A stretch of 64,000 nucleotides of DNA from Vibrio aphrogenes (GTDB taxonomy: Bacteria; Pseudomonadota; Gammaproteobacteria; Enterobacterales; Vibrionaceae): positions 62,001-126,000 of the forward strand of contig NZ_AP018690.1 of the NCBI RefSeq assembly GCF_002157735.2, read 5' to 3'. A model generated the notes under the pieces. It was given only the letters and a program-made list of their open reading frames with translations, was not told the origin of the DNA and did not search any database. Positions within the stretch are counted from its first letter, which is position 1. Every line of letters begins with the position of its first letter. A program made the translations under genes and the position numbers. This document shows positions 27,730 to 38,845 of the stretch, in pieces.

Positions 27730-28740
27730 TTATTTAGCTGCTGCTTTAGCTTGTTCAATCCAGCTATCAAATTGCTTCTGGTGAGCTTTAATCCATGCAT
27801 CGGCATGCGCTTCAATATCGGCAGGCTTATTTTGGCCTTTTTGCATCATTAAGTTTTCTGCACTGATGTCATTGATATTGAGCTTCATGATGGCAAATAA
27901 TTTCGCTGCAGCTGGGTTTTCTTCCGCAAACTTTTTATTGGCAATAATGTGCATGTTATTCATTTGGAAACCGTAGTTTTTACCATTAGGTAGCGTGGTA
28001 TCGACATCGGCGCGATCACCAGGTAATGATGAATGCGGCACTTCTAACCACACCACGTCTTTACCCGGAACTAAGACGCCACTAACCCAATAAGGAGTCC
28101 AGGTGTAGTACAAGATCGACTCGCCATTTTTGTAACGTGAAATGGTGTCGGCGATGATCGCGGCATAGTTACCTTGGTTGTTATCTATGGTGTCTTCTAG
28201 GCCAAACTCTTTTAGCTGGTGGTTCACTACGGCTTCACAGCCCCAACCTGGGTTACAACCGGTTAAATCGGCTTTACCGTTATCATTGGTATCAAACAGT
28301 TTGGCAAGCTTAGGATCTTTTAATTGGCCAATATTGGTGATGCCGTATTGGTCAGCGGTTTTCTTGTCAATTAAATAACCTTGAGCGGCACCGGTAATAT
28401 AAGTCCCTTCACGATAGAATTTTGCATCGCCACCGGCTTGTTTGTATTTATCGTCATGCAACGGAGCCCAGTTAACTGCGAGGAAAGTGGCATCTCCGTT
28501 GGCAATAGAAGTGTAGCCAACGTTGTAATCGACTTCTTTTATTGGCTGGACATCGTATCCCAGTTTTTCGAGCGCTTTATCAACCAACAAGGTTTGAAAG
28601 GTCTCTTCGGCGACGGTAGATTGAACGGGTTGTACACTCACGCCTTCACCCGGTAAGCTGTCTGCATGGACGGCAAATGAGGTGGCTGAAGCCAATAAGG
28701 TGGTACTAAAAAAGGTTTTCATCCGTGTTGTATTCATCAT
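27730..28740 (-). CDS. proX: Glycine betaine-binding protein ProX
   Basis: A 336-residue periplasmic binding protein for glycine betaine or proline betaine. The signal peptide is cleaved near SFAVHADS. Aromatic cage regions ([17 protein letters not shown]) and the disulfide loop CNPGWGC are present, as in E. coli ProX. It is the third gene of the proV-proW-proX unit. ATG 28737, one codon later, is an alternative start. A second paralogue follows after a terminator. Confidence 0.94.
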   Translation of the reverse strand: MMNTTRMKTFFSTTLLASATSFAVHADSLPGEGVSVQPVQSTVAEETFQTLLVDKALEKLGYDVQPIKEVDYNVGYTSIANGDATFLAVNWAPLHDDKYKQAGGDAKFYREGTYITGAAQGYLIDKKTADQYGITNIGQLKDPKLAKLFDTNDNGKADLTGCNPGWGCEAVVNHQLKEFGLEDTIDNNQGNYAAIIADTISRYKNGESILYYTWTPYWVSGVLVPGKDVVWLEVPHSSLPGDRADVDTTLPNGKNYGFQMNNMHIIANKKFAEENPAAAKLFAIMKLNINDISAENLMMQKGQNKPADIEAHADAWIKAHQKQFDSWIEQAKAAAK

Positions 28741-28854
28741 TTCTCCTGTTGTGTCGTTTCTTTTCGAATTCGAGATGACATTCGAGTGATGTGATCTGTG
28801 GTCATTCGAAGGAGGCGCAAGGCCCCCTACAAGATTGGTTGTGTTCGGTTAAGC

Positions 28855-29943
28855 TTAGTTAACCGCTGCTTTGGCTTTGGGCTTAATGAGTTTATAAACC
28901 AGTGACGCCGGGCCGCTTTCATACCATTTGGTTTTCTTGTCTCGCGCTGAAATACCAATGGTTTGAGTTAAACGATCTAATAAGATGGCTAAAATCACGA
29001 TCCCTAAACCGCCGACCGCAGCAAGACCCATATCAAGACGCCCGATACCACGTAACACCATTTGACCTAAACCGCCTACGGCAATCATCGAGGCAATTAC
29101 GACCATAGAAAGCGATAGCATTAAGGTTTGGTTAACCCCGGCCATAATCGTTGGTGTTGCCAAAGGAAGCTGAATGCGATACAGCATTTGTTTCGGGCTG
29201 GCACCAAATGAGTGACCGGCTTCGATCAATTCTTCCGGTACTTGCTGAATACCTAAAATGGTTAAACGGACAATCGGTGGCAAGGCGAAAATAATGGTCA
29301 CAACTACGCCTGGTACGTTACCGATACCAAATAGCATGACGATGGGTACTAAATACACAAAGGCTGGCGTGGTTTGCATCGCATCTAAAATAGGGCGAAT
29401 AATTTTGGCTGCTGAGTCACTGCGGGCGAGCCAAATCCCCATCGGTAGCCCTATTAAGAGGCAGAAGAACACCGAAGTTAATACTAAGGCTAAGGTCACC
29501 ATCGCTTCTGACCAAGCGCCGATCAGTCCGATCACCGCAAGTGAAGCAAGGGTTGCGATCCCCATTTTTTTGCCGGCTAACTGCCAAGCAATTAAGACTA
29601 AGATAGCGATCATGATCAGTGAAGGCGTGGAAACCAACGCTGTTTGAAATGACGTTAAAATAAAGTCGATCGGCACTCGAATTGCTTGGAAAATTGGGCG
29701 GCCATGTGCCACTAACCAATTTAAGCTGGTTTCTACCCAGTGATCGAAAGGGATCACCGCATCTTTAAACGGATGCGACCAATTAATACTGTGCTCAACG
29801 GGTTGCGTTGGGGTATTACTGAGCCATGAACTTGCACTGTCAGCCGAACTGGCGGTTGACCATGGATCGTTTGATGTTGTTGCGGCGGCTGAAGCCCACG
29901 GATCGGCAGTCTGTGCTGCACTTACGGTTGTTTCTGTCGTCAT
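28855..29943 (-). CDS. proW: Glycine betaine ABC permease ProW
   Basis: A 362-residue permease with a long polar N-terminus (about 70 residues rich in Ser, Thr and Ala), like E. coli ProW, then about six or seven membrane segments. The EAA-like loop is [30 protein letters not shown]. It is separated from proV by 5 bp, indicating coupling. The Ser/Ala repeats ([19 protein letters not shown]) in the N-terminal tail are a local oddity. Confidence 0.94.
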   Translation of the reverse strand: MTTETTVSAAQTADPWASAAATTSNDPWSTASSADSASSWLSNTPTQPVEHSINWSHPFKDAVIPFDHWVETSLNWLVAHGRPIFQAIRVPIDFILTSFQTALVSTPSLIMIAILVLIAWQLAGKKMGIATLASLAVIGLIGAWSEAMVTLALVLTSVFFCLLIGLPMGIWLARSDSAAKIIRPILDAMQTTPAFVYLVPIVMLFGIGNVPGVVVTIIFALPPIVRLTILGIQQVPEELIEAGHSFGASPKQMLYRIQLPLATPTIMAGVNQTLMLSLSMVVIASMIAVGGLGQMVLRGIGRLDMGLAAVGGLGIVILAILLDRLTQTIGISARDKKTKWYESGPASLVYKLIKPKAKAAVN

Positions 29944-29948
29944 AATGA

Positions 29949-31136
29949 TTACTCTCTATCTAAAGTTTGAAGCAGGCGGGTTTTGGTGATCACACCATGA
30001 TAAGAACTATCATTGGAGACCACAGGCACCGCATACGGGACTTCGGCCACTTTGCTGATCAGTTCACTAACCGGTGTATCCGCATCTAAAGAAATGGTGC
30101 CTTCTAGCAAGGCGCTGCTAAGAGGACGTTTTTCTTTATAAGCTGCTTTGAGAGAATCTTGCGACACGATACCGGAGTATTTATTGGCTTTATCTACCAC
30201 TACACCGTAATCGCGGTCTTGATCCGAGAGAATTTGTAACGCAGCGGCTGGGCCATCAGTTTCCCCTTTTTTAAATACCGCGGCAGGTTTCTTACGTGCA
30301 ATATCTTTAGCCGAATACACATCGGCGACATTCACGCCACTAAAGAAAGATGCGACATAATCGTTCGCTGGGTTTTGTAAAATTTCATCAGGCGTACCGA
30401 CTTGAACCACAATACCGTTTTGCATAATCGCAATACGATCCCCAATTCGCATTGCTTCATCTAAGTCGTGAGAAATAAATACAATGGTGCGGCGATCATC
30501 GTTTTGCAGACGAATCAGCTCATCTTGCATTTCGGTACGGATTAAAGGATCGAGTGCAGAGAAAGCCTCGTCCATCAACAGAATGTCTGGGTCGGTGGCT
30601 AATGCTCGCGCCAACCCAACCCGCTGCTTCATCCCCCCAGAGAGTTCATCAGGATAAGAATCACATTGGCTTTCCAGCCCGACTCGAGTGAGAGCTTGGC
30701 GGGCAGCATCATTACGCTTATCCAAATCAACGCCGGACAGTTCCAAGCCAAAAGCAGCGTTTTCTATCACGCTCATGTGAGGCATTAATGCGAAGTTTTG
30801 GAAAACCATACTGATGTTATTACGGCGTACACTACGGAGTTCTTCTGGTGAAATTACCGCAATGTCTTTGCCATTCAAATACACATGGCCTTTGGTCGGT
30901 TCAATCAAACGGTTAAGTAAGCGAACTAGTGTCGATTTACCAGAGCCTGACAGCCCCATGATGACGAAAATTTCACCTTCATTGATTGAAAGAGAGACAT
31001 CTTTTACCCCGACGGTAAGGCCGGTTTTTTCAAAAATTTCGTCTTTTTCAAGACCTTTTTCGATTAACGGGAAAGCATCTTCGGGAGTTTCCCCAAAGAC
31101 TTTATAGAGGTTTTTTACTTCTAATTTGGTAGTCAT
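29949..31136 (-). CDS. proV: Glycine betaine ABC ATPase ProV
   Basis: A 395-residue ATPase of the osmoregulated ABC importer. Walker A is GLSGSGKST, the signature [15 protein letters not shown], Walker [12 protein letters not shown], and the switch His is in ISHDLDEA. The C-terminal third is a pair of CBS domains ([36 protein letters not shown]), which sense ionic strength in this family. It is the first gene of the unit; AGGAAGC precedes the ATG. A 26-bp palindrome lies 53 bp upstream. Confidence 0.96.
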   Translation of the reverse strand: MTTKLEVKNLYKVFGETPEDAFPLIEKGLEKDEIFEKTGLTVGVKDVSLSINEGEIFVIMGLSGSGKSTLVRLLNRLIEPTKGHVYLNGKDIAVISPEELRSVRRNNISMVFQNFALMPHMSVIENAAFGLELSGVDLDKRNDAARQALTRVGLESQCDSYPDELSGGMKQRVGLARALATDPDILLMDEAFSALDPLIRTEMQDELIRLQNDDRRTIVFISHDLDEAMRIGDRIAIMQNGIVVQVGTPDEILQNPANDYVASFFSGVNVADVYSAKDIARKKPAAVFKKGETDGPAAALQILSDQDRDYGVVVDKANKYSGIVSQDSLKAAYKEKRPLSSALLEGTISLDADTPVSELISKVAEVPYAVPVVSNDSSYHGVITKTRLLQTLDRE

Positions 31137-31188
31137 TATTTAGCTTCCTTGGCTACTTTTTTACAAAACTAAAACAACAGCGCTTTGT

Positions 31189-31214
31189 AAATTGTTTAGT
31201 ACCCTAAACAATTT
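31189..31214. promoter_or_regulatory. 26-bp palindromic operator upstream of proV
   Basis: AAATTGTTTAG TACC CTAAACAATTT is a perfect 11-bp inverted repeat. Its position before the betaine-uptake operon and the presence of a MarR-family gene at the operon end make it the best candidate for a MarR/CosR site. The rest of the 582-bp gap 31137-31718 is AT-rich; apart from this palindrome and the chitinase terminator I see nothing in it. Confidence 0.7.
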
Positions 31215-31535
31215 TTAAGGAAATTGCAAAAGTTAGATTTGGCTCACACCTTGAGGTTGAATTGATATTTAGTTGTTTTGTAAGTGAATTTCTATATTTT
31301 AATTAAGTGTAGAATTAGTCTTAATTGTTTGATGTGTAATGGATTTTGGAGGGGTTAGCTGTTAATGGATTGTTGTGGGGTTTTGGTGAGAATAATAGCG
31401 GAATATTATTTCTGCATAGTATGTTTTCAGGTTGAAAGCGCCGTTGATGATCTCGATGAAGTGCGGTGAAATAATCGCCACCTTAAAGTGGTGACTTGGT
31501 GAGACTCATGATTATCAAGGATGATTTTAACGGAC

Positions 31536-31573
31536 AAAAAAAGCGCACTTCATGCAACCAAGAAGTGCGCTTT
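31536..31573 (-). terminator. Intrinsic terminator after the chitinase gene
   Basis: A 12-bp stem AAAGCGCACTTC / GAAGTGCGCTTT (31540-31551 with 31562-31573) is followed on the minus strand by seven T, 146 bp beyond the chitinase stop codon. Confidence 0.85.
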
Positions 31574-31718
31574 ATGTTGAGTGTAATCAGGACTTAATTG
31601 TGATTAATAGGTTAATAAACCAGCGAATTACCTGCTCAATGTGATTAAATCCTGGATATCACAAAATTATTCATATCACTGACCAAGCGATCGCTTCAAC
31701 AATATAAGCTTTACCGAT

Positions 31719-34700
31719 TTATAAAGAACATACCTCGGTCCAATCAGCATTGTTCCCCGGTTTTGCAGACGTCCACCAATTTGCTTGATAAATGACACCA
31801 TCATGAATGACTTTGTCACCTTGATTAGCATGGCTTGGGTTACCGGCCCAGTCTTTTTGCGGAAAGTCTGGGTAGGTGACTAGGCCATCAGCATGACAAG
31901 TAGTATCACCATTACCGTTATCACCGTTACCAGTGTTGTTATCGATATCTGCAACGGGTCGTTCTGGGTGCTCAAACTTAAAGCCGTAATCGACACCATG
32001 GATGTTGACGGTGTAATTCGCTGGACCTGAAATGGGCAGGTAGTACACCATGTCGAGCTCATAACTTTCACCTGCTGGTAACGCTTTCCAAGTTGGCAAA
32101 GTAAAGGCGACGCGATGCATAACACCGTCAAGGCCACCGATATTGTCAGCACGGGTGTGGCCTGAGTTAATCACCGTTAATCCACCACCAGATTGATCTT
32201 TGGCATTATCTGGCGCAGAGGTCGGAATATCGAATTGGAATTCCGTGCCGCCAGGAATGTCTTGACCTGTATGGTTAGTAAAGGTGATTTTTGGGTTGAT
32301 AGGATAGTTTTGAGCGCCGACTTTAAAGCCGGAAATATTGACCAAAATATCCACCACTTGTTCTGGCATCGTTCCGGTTGCGACTTTGTTGCCATAAGGG
32401 GGAGCCGATTTAAACTCATCGTAGATGGCTTTGGTCATGGTGTTACCCATGTGATATTCACCGTTACCAGAGGCACAGGCTTGTTCGCTCGTATCGATGG
32501 TGGTGCGGTTGCCACTGGCATCTAAAAGGTAACAACTGTAGTCGCCTGCCAATTCCCAGAACATGATGCCGCCTATGCCTTGGTCAATGACATATTGGGC
32601 TTTGGTGGTGATTGATTGTTTATCTTCGGTGGATAAGAAGACTTTTTTCTCGTTATTCCACAGCCAAGGCGCAACCGCTACCTCATCATAATAGCGGGTA
32701 TAGGTACCAGTTAAGACATCGGATGGGTCGGTGTCGGGTTGCAATCCATACGCGGCGGCGTAAGAGCCCCAAATACCTTGCTCTAAGTTTTTGGCATGCC
32801 ACATCGGGTTAGAGCCAGCCCCCATTTCATTGCCTTTGGGGTCGGTATCATGCCACATGTTGTCGATACCAATGGCTCCATTGCCACAATTGTTTTTTTC
32901 TCCTTCACCTGTGCCATCAGCACATTCGGATTGATTCGGTAATGCGGCTTTACCCCATAAACCATGCTCGCCTCCAGTCACCCCTTGCCAGCCACGGGTA
33001 TAATAGGGCACGCCGATGTTAATGCGACCTGCAGGCATTGAGCCGCGGAAGTAGTGATATGCCCAGTCAGTATTGAGATAACCAATCCCGCCGTAAGCTG
33101 CGGTGCCATATACATTCCATTGCGCCAATTCGGAGTCTTTGCCCGTATCATACAAGGCAGCGTTGTGCCCGACATGATCGTTCCACGCCCCATGTAAATC
33201 GTAAGTCATGATATTGACGTAATCGAGGTATTGAGTGACATCAAAAGTTTCCATACCACGAAGCAAGTAGCCAGAAGACGGAGCCGCAATGGTGAGCATA
33301 TAGTATTCGCCATCTTGCGCAGATGCTTTATCGATTTTTTCACGTAACATTTTCATTAAGACTTGATAAGAAGCCCAAAGATGCGCACGGCGTGGCTCCA
33401 TAATCTCTTTATCAAGTGGGTTACCCGCACCAGCCATGGAGGTTGGGTATTCATAATCGATATCAATGCCATCGAATTGGTATTGACGGATAAGCTCTAC
33501 CGCAGAATCGGCGAACTTTTCAATCGCCGCATAATTGATAGAACTATCAGCATTAGTGGTCATGGTGTAGAAGCCACCATCATTAATACGTGACCCATCG
33601 GTAGCAAAGTGGCCACCAGTCTCAGCCCAGCCACCGATTGAAATTAATGTTTTCACACCATAACGCTTTTTGTAAGTGGCCAGTGCGCCAAAATGTCCTT
33701 GAAAACCAAGCTCAGGATCGACATCGACACCCGGCCAGGTTTTACCCACTGCGGGGTTTTCAGGATCGTTAACATCCCCAATATTCACTTTGCCATCCGA
33801 GCCAATACTGACGAAGGCATAGTTAATGTGAGTGAGTTGTTGCCATGGGATGTCTTTTACTAAGTACGCCGCTTGAGGATCGTCACCGGCACGCCAACTC
33901 GTAAAGTAACCAATCACACGGCGAGGATGATCTGCGCCCATGATTTCACGGCCCTCTTCATCATAAACATCACAATAAGGGACATTGACGCCTTCGGTTT
34001 GATACAACCCATCAGGATGGCAGGTTGCAGTGATGGGATTATCGCTGGTGACTTGTAAGCTGGCAGCGGTTGATTGTGTCGTTGCACCTTTATTATCGGT
34101 CGCTTTGGCTATCACAGACAGCGAGCCTGTTTGAGTGGTGGTGTAATTAAGCGTGTAAGGAGTAGAAGCCACTGTACCAACCAAGGTACCTGCGACATAG
34201 AAATCGACTTTATCTATTGTGCCATCAGAATCGGTGGCACTTGCCGTTAAGGTCACTATTTCACCTAGGGTAACGCTGTTACTTGATAGCGCGACTGACA
34301 CACTTGGTGCTTGGTTACCATTTTGATTCGCTTGGACTTCGAGAGAAACGGAGCTGGTTGTACTATTGGCACCTTGGTCATCATAAGCAATAGAACTAAA
34401 AGTGTGTGAGCCAGAAGTGGCTGTCCAAGTTGTTGAATAAGGTGTGCTGGTAGCTTGGGCAATGATAGTTCCATCGATTAAGAAATCGACACGGGCTACA
34501 CTGCCATCAGAATCGGCAGCATTCGCGGTTAATGTCACCACATCACCCTCGGTTATTGAGGTTGAGGTTGTTGGTGAAGTGAGCTCTACGGTGGGGACCT
34601 CATTGGTAACGATATCGGTACTGCAAGTGTCGACAAGTGCCCAAGCACCCCATTCTCCGGCCTCTTTTGGGCTATTACCTTGTGTCCAATACTTCGCACT

Positions 34701-34877
34701 ATAAGCGTTGCCCTCTTGCTGGACTTTTTGTCCTCCGGTGTACACCTTATTAGCATCCCAAGCCGTTAATGTGTTGCAATCTACAGCTGCATAACTATTA
34801 AACGCCATAAGACAAGAAGCTGTTACCGCGCTTAACTTAAAGGCATTTCTGGCAATTCCATGTTTACTAATAGCCAT
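31719..34877 (-). CDS. Secreted multidomain chitinase (GH18)
   Basis: A 1052-residue secreted chitinase. Residues 1-30 are a signal peptide (ends NSYAA). Next is a CBM5/12 chitin-binding domain ([18 protein letters not shown]...YWTQGNSP) and two Ig-like (PKD/Big-type) repeats, [10 protein letters not shown].. and [10 protein letters not shown]... The GH18 barrel has the motif [10 protein letters not shown] with acid/base E476 and lies at about 310-830. A C-terminal segment and a second CBM5/12 ([19 protein letters not shown]) follow. The size and layout match the large ChiA of V. cholerae. AAGGAAAACC precedes the ATG. It would release chitooligosaccharides outside the cell. Confidence 0.95.
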   Translation of the reverse strand: MAISKHGIARNAFKLSAVTASCLMAFNSYAAVDCNTLTAWDANKVYTGGQKVQQEGNAYSAKYWTQGNSPKEAGEWGAWALVDTCSTDIVTNEVPTVELTSPTTSTSITEGDVVTLTANAADSDGSVARVDFLIDGTIIAQATSTPYSTTWTATSGSHTFSSIAYDDQGANSTTSSVSLEVQANQNGNQAPSVSVALSSNSVTLGEIVTLTASATDSDGTIDKVDFYVAGTLVGTVASTPYTLNYTTTQTGSLSVIAKATDNKGATTQSTAASLQVTSDNPITATCHPDGLYQTEGVNVPYCDVYDEEGREIMGADHPRRVIGYFTSWRAGDDPQAAYLVKDIPWQQLTHINYAFVSIGSDGKVNIGDVNDPENPAVGKTWPGVDVDPELGFQGHFGALATYKKRYGVKTLISIGGWAETGGHFATDGSRINDGGFYTMTTNADSSINYAAIEKFADSAVELIRQYQFDGIDIDYEYPTSMAGAGNPLDKEIMEPRRAHLWASYQVLMKMLREKIDKASAQDGEYYMLTIAAPSSGYLLRGMETFDVTQYLDYVNIMTYDLHGAWNDHVGHNAALYDTGKDSELAQWNVYGTAAYGGIGYLNTDWAYHYFRGSMPAGRINIGVPYYTRGWQGVTGGEHGLWGKAALPNQSECADGTGEGEKNNCGNGAIGIDNMWHDTDPKGNEMGAGSNPMWHAKNLEQGIWGSYAAAYGLQPDTDPSDVLTGTYTRYYDEVAVAPWLWNNEKKVFLSTEDKQSITTKAQYVIDQGIGGIMFWELAGDYSCYLLDASGNRTTIDTSEQACASGNGEYHMGNTMTKAIYDEFKSAPPYGNKVATGTMPEQVVDILVNISGFKVGAQNYPINPKITFTNHTGQDIPGGTEFQFDIPTSAPDNAKDQSGGGLTVINSGHTRADNIGGLDGVMHRVAFTLPTWKALPAGESYELDMVYYLPISGPANYTVNIHGVDYGFKFEHPERPVADIDNNTGNGDNGNGDTTCHADGLVTYPDFPQKDWAGNPSHANQGDKVIHDGVIYQANWWTSAKPGNNADWTEVCSL

Positions 34878-35741
34878 AATGGTTTTCCTTAACGTGTTGT
34901 AATAAAAGTGAAAAATAAATTTTTCGGGTTAAAGAGCTTTCATTCTTCTAAAAAATAACTGTAGATGAGTTGCTCTTATACACTTTGGGATTTTGTGATA
35001 ATTCGATAGTGAGTCGAAAAAATAGCTGAATGTTATGCAAAGCAGAGTGATGGGGTGTAAACAAGGGCGCTTTTTGACTTATTTTGACAGAACGATTGCC
35101 GCCAAGAATGACAAGGAGAAAGTGTTTAATCAGTCGAAGAGCGTTATGTCCTTGGATTATTCAACGGCTTACTTTGATAACAAAATGATATTTCTTGCCG
35201 GAAAAAATGTGATGAGGAAAATGCGCTAAAAAATCCTTGGCTTGGTCTTTTTTTGTTCGCTTGGTAATAACGGTGATTAAGTGGTTAAAATGTGTTCGTT
35301 ATTTTAAATTTGCTGAATAAGTGATGGCTAAATGTACTGAATATCACCATGTGTCTTCGTTCTTGTAGAAAAATCAAAAGAAAATAACCTCGCTGAAAAG
35401 GTGGTATTTCAAAGGTATTGAATAGGGTTAATTGGATTTTTTTACTCTGGTTATCAAAGAGTTGAAATTAATTTTCTGGTGATGTTTTACACAGTTTTCT
35501 TACGTGATGTGATGGTTATGTTATGAACTCAAAACGATTTTTAGTTGAATTTTTCTTGCAGATCTATACTCTTATGGCGCTAAATTTATCGCTAATGATT
35601 AGTCCTCTAAATAAATAAGGGTATTCATGAAGGCGATGAATATGACGCTATCTGTTGGAAAGGATAACCACAGATATAAATGTTTCTTTGCAGTGAAAAT
35701 GGTGACACAAACAAAGTCTGCAAAGACAAACCGGAGTCAGA
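34878..35741. promoter_or_regulatory. Divergent chitinase / BCCT promoter region
   Basis: An 864-bp AT-rich region separates the two divergent genes. A -10 box TATACT lies at 35565-35570 on the plus strand with the weak -35 TAGTTG 17 bp upstream, pointing to the BCCT gene. A short ORF (35627-35748) lies in the leader. I see no further gene that can be supported. Confidence 0.5.
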
Positions 35742-35748
35742 ATGTCTG
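35627..35748 (+). CDS. Possible upstream leader ORF, 40 codons
   Basis: This ORF begins MKAMNMTLSVGKDNHRYK, is preceded by AAGGG, and ends in a TGA inside the second codon of the BCCT gene in another frame. The overlap of its end with the BCCT start and the good ribosome site suggest translational coupling. It is rich in Lys and has no known family. It may be only a chance frame. Confidence 0.35.
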
Positions 35749-37325
35749 ATTTAAGCAACACCATAACTTCATCTTCCCAATCTTTTGATCTCTCAAAGTC
35801 TACTACTGAATCAACCGCCGACAAATTGAGTTTAAATAACCCTGCACTTTGGTACAGCGGTGGGTTTATTCTGCTCTTTGTTTTACTTGCGTTATTCGAT
35901 GCACCAAGCTTGTCATACCTTGTAAATACAGGGTTTGCTTGGTCTGTGAAAGTGTTCGGTCCTTATTGGCAAATATTAATGTTGGCCACATTCTTTATTG
36001 CGTTGTATTTATCCGTTGGCAGCACTGGACGTGTGGTGCTTGGCGGTACGGATACACCCGATATGCCAAATTTCCGTTGGACTGCCATCCTCTTTTGTAC
36101 CTTATTGGCCGGCGGTGGCGTTTTTTGGGCTGCTGCTGAGCCGATTGCGCATTTTGTCAGTGCGCCACCGGTTTATGAAGCGACCAACGATATTCATCAA
36201 AGAGCTATCAATGCCTTATCTCAAGCATTTATGCACTGGGGATTTCTTGCGTGGGCAATTGTAGGCAGCTTATCAACTATTGTGGTGATGCACCTACATT
36301 ATGATAAAGGTCTACCACTCAAACCAAGAATTTTGCTGTACCCAGTATTGGGAGAGCGAGCATTGAAAGGTCAAACCGGAGCCTTGATTGATGCGTGTTG
36401 TATTATCGCTGTTGCCGCCGGAACTATTGGGCCTATTGGCTTTTTAGGTTTGCAAATTAGCTATGCGTTAAATGAATTATTTGCTATTCCGGATGGTTTT
36501 ACGACTCAATTGATCATCGTATTATTTACCATCGTGCTATACACCTTGTCGGCTTTAAGTGGGATTAACCGCGGCATGCAAATGTTGAGTCGTTATAATG
36601 TGATTCTCGCTGTGGCTTTAATGGCGTATATCATGCTGTTTGGCCCAACCGGTTTCATCTTTAATAGCTATATCCAAGGTGTCGGCAGCATGGTTGACCA
36701 TTTCATCCCAATGGCGACGTATCGTGGAGATGAAAGCTGGCTTAGCGGTTGGACGATTTTCTTCTGGGGTTGGTTTATTGGTTATGCTCCGATGATGGCA
36801 ATTTTTATTGCGCGTATCTCTCGTGGTCGTTCCATTCGTGAATTAATGGGTACTATTTGTGTGGTTGCCCCGTTAGTGACGTGTTTCTGGTTCACTATTA
36901 TTGGTGGCAGCGGGCTAGCGTTTGAAATTGCTAACCCTGGCAGTGTGAGCTCGGCGTTTGAAGGCTTTAATTTACCTGGCGCTTTATTAGCGGTTACGCA
37001 GCAATTGCCTATGCCAATGTTAATCTCACTTCTCTTTTTGGTGTTAACCACAGTATTTATTATCACAACGGGTGATTCAATGACTTACACCATTAGTGTG
37101 GTCATGAGTGGTAAGACAGAACCTAACGCTGGTATTCGTGCCTTCTGGGGTATTATGATGGGTGTGACTGCACTGATCTTGATTTCTTTAGGCTCTGGCG
37201 GCATCTCAGCTTTGCAGTCTTTTATTGTGATTACGGCTGTACCGGTTTCGTTGATCTTATTGCCTTCATTGTGGAATGCACCGCAAATGGCTAATAAGAT
37301 GGCAAAAGAGCAAGGTTTAAGCTAA
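35742..37325 (+). CDS. BCCT-family betaine/carnitine/choline transporter
   Basis: A 527-residue membrane protein with twelve predicted segments. The BCCT signature lies in FFWGWFIGYAPMMAIFIARI and the following SRGRSIREL. Family members import betaine, choline or carnitine with sodium or protons. The first 30 residues are an unusually Ser-rich polar tail. GGAG precedes the ATG. With the proVWX-type ABC importer and the CosR-like regulator it forms part of a local osmolyte-uptake neighbourhood. The exact substrate cannot be fixed. Confidence 0.93.
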   Translation: MSDLSNTITSSSQSFDLSKSTTESTADKLSLNNPALWYSGGFILLFVLLALFDAPSLSYLVNTGFAWSVKVFGPYWQILMLATFFIALYLSVGSTGRVVLGGTDTPDMPNFRWTAILFCTLLAGGGVFWAAAEPIAHFVSAPPVYEATNDIHQRAINALSQAFMHWGFLAWAIVGSLSTIVVMHLHYDKGLPLKPRILLYPVLGERALKGQTGALIDACCIIAVAAGTIGPIGFLGLQISYALNELFAIPDGFTTQLIIVLFTIVLYTLSALSGINRGMQMLSRYNVILAVALMAYIMLFGPTGFIFNSYIQGVGSMVDHFIPMATYRGDESWLSGWTIFFWGWFIGYAPMMAIFIARISRGRSIRELMGTICVVAPLVTCFWFTIIGGSGLAFEIANPGSVSSAFEGFNLPGALLAVTQQLPMPMLISLLFLVLTTVFIITTGDSMTYTISVVMSGKTEPNAGIRAFWGIMMGVTALILISLGSGGISALQSFIVITAVPVSLILLPSLWNAPQMANKMAKEQGLS

Positions 37326-37511
37326 TACCAATTGGACTAATATTAGGTTTATCGTAAATCATCTCAGCTACGGATAATAAGAGGTCACTCAATACAGGAC
37401 TTTGGACGTTGAGAGAATGTAATCAATCTTAGGTATCTGATAGATTATCATTTATATATCGGACAGTTAGGCTTGTTATTGTGGTGTACTTATTCGTTGT
37501 TGAGGTTAAAT

Positions 37512-37548
37512 AAAAAGTGGCTCGATCTTAATGATCGAGCCACTTTTT
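37512..37548. terminator. Bidirectional terminator between BCCT gene and pyrC
   Basis: A perfect 16-bp stem AAAAAGTGGCTCGATC / GATCGAGCCACTTTTT with a 5-nt loop serves both converging genes. The rest of the 306-bp gap (37326-37631) shows nothing else. Confidence 0.92.
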
Positions 37549-37631
37549 TATGTCAGTTATTTTTTAAGTAAGCCGTTTTTATAGAATGCCCGTGGTGAGT
37601 TCATTGACTATTTCACGGCAGACCGAGCGGT

Positions 37632-38660
37632 TTATTTCACTGTCCATTCAATGGTTTCATTGGCACGAATTGGAACCACCACATCATCGCCAAAGGGCAT
37701 CGTCGCCGGTACAGTCCAAGGTGATTTTTGTAAAGTGATGGTGTCTTGGTTACGTGCAATACCGTAAAAATCAGGGCCATTGTGACTGGCAAAAGCTTCA
37801 AGGTTCTCTAGCTTGCCTTCTTTATCAAATACTTCGGCATACAATTCAATCGCCGCGTGGGCAGTATAAGAGCCCGCACAACCACAGGCAGTTTCTTTTT
37901 TACCTTGTGCGTGTGGAGCGGAGTCGGTCCCCAAGAAGAATTTTTTGCTACCAGATGTCGCTGCGGCAATTAACGCTTGTTGATGGCTACCGCGTTTTAA
38001 AATGGGTAAGCAATAAAAATGTGGACGAATGCCTCCGACCAACATGTGATTACGGTTAAACAATAAATGGTGAGCAGTAATTGTTGCAGCTACGTTATCT
38101 CTAGCCTGGTTTACAAATTCAACCGCTTCACGTGTCGTGATATGTTCTAGCACAATTTTAAGATGCGGGAAGTCATTGACGATTGGGGCTAGTACCGTGT
38201 CAAGAAAGGTTTTCTCGCGGTCAAAAATATCCACATCGTGAGTGGTTACTTCGCCATGAATCAAGAGCAGCATTCCGAGTTCAGCCATGGCTTCTAATGC
38301 TGGGTAAACATTTTTGGCATCGGTAACACCGGAATCTGAGTTAGTGGTAGCGCCCGCAGGGTAGAGTTTACAAGCCACCACTTTACCTGAGGCATGTGCT
38401 TCACGGATCATGTCTGGCGTAGTGTTGTCGGTTAAATAGAGCGACATTAAGGGCTCAAAAGTTTGGCTTGGGTTATGGGCTTGAATTCGTTCACGGTAAG
38501 AGAGCGCTTGGGCTAAATTGGTCACTGGCGGAACCGTATTTGGCATGATAAGCGCACGACCATTGTAGCGGCCTATATCCTTAACAGTGTTGGCCAAGGC
38601 GTCACCATCGCGTAAGTGAACGTGCCAATCATCTGGGCGTGTAATGGTCAAAGTTGTCAT
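37632..38660 (-). CDS. pyrC: Dihydroorotase
   Basis: A 342-residue class II dihydroorotase that cyclises carbamoyl aspartate in pyrimidine synthesis. Metal ligands are in [12 protein letters not shown], the carbamylated Lys in [12 protein letters not shown], and further ligands in LIHGEVT and EHITT. The catalytic Asp is in [10 protein letters not shown]. The start is placed at ATG 38660 because AAGGAAGG sits eight bases upstream; a GTG at 38669 is in frame but overlaps that site. A PurR-like box lies 35 bp upstream, matching the PurR control of pyrC known in E. coli. Confidence 0.95.
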   Translation of the reverse strand: MTTLTITRPDDWHVHLRDGDALANTVKDIGRYNGRALIMPNTVPPVTNLAQALSYRERIQAHNPSQTFEPLMSLYLTDNTTPDMIREAHASGKVVACKLYPAGATTNSDSGVTDAKNVYPALEAMAELGMLLLIHGEVTTHDVDIFDREKTFLDTVLAPIVNDFPHLKIVLEHITTREAVEFVNQARDNVAATITAHHLLFNRNHMLVGGIRPHFYCLPILKRGSHQQALIAAATSGSKKFFLGTDSAPHAQGKKETACGCAGSYTAHAAIELYAEVFDKEGKLENLEAFASHNGPDFYGIARNQDTITLQKSPWTVPATMPFGDDVVVPIRANETIEWTVK

Positions 38661-38694
38661 GGTTCCCACCTTCCTTCTAAATTGTTAGCTAAAA

Positions 38695-38710
38695 AAGCAA
38701 ACGCTTTCGT
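38695..38710. promoter_or_regulatory. PurR box upstream of pyrC
   Basis: AAGCAAACGCTTTCGT matches the PurR consensus ACGCAAACGTTTTCGT at 14 of 16 positions and is placed where a repressor would cover the pyrC promoter. Confidence 0.75.
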
Positions 38711-38845
38711 GCGGGAAGAAATCATAGTGTAAATGCCCTGATATTTCATCTTATTTATGATTATCCCTTGTTATTTAGGGTTCTATCTTAGGGATAAATT
38801 CTGTTACTCTTTTGGCAATATGAATATGCATCAAAGGGAGCCGTG

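Noticed and set aside
35035-35229. 64-codon plus-strand frame between chitinase and BCCT genes
   Set aside because: No ribosome site, no recognised family, AT-rich gap; likely chance.
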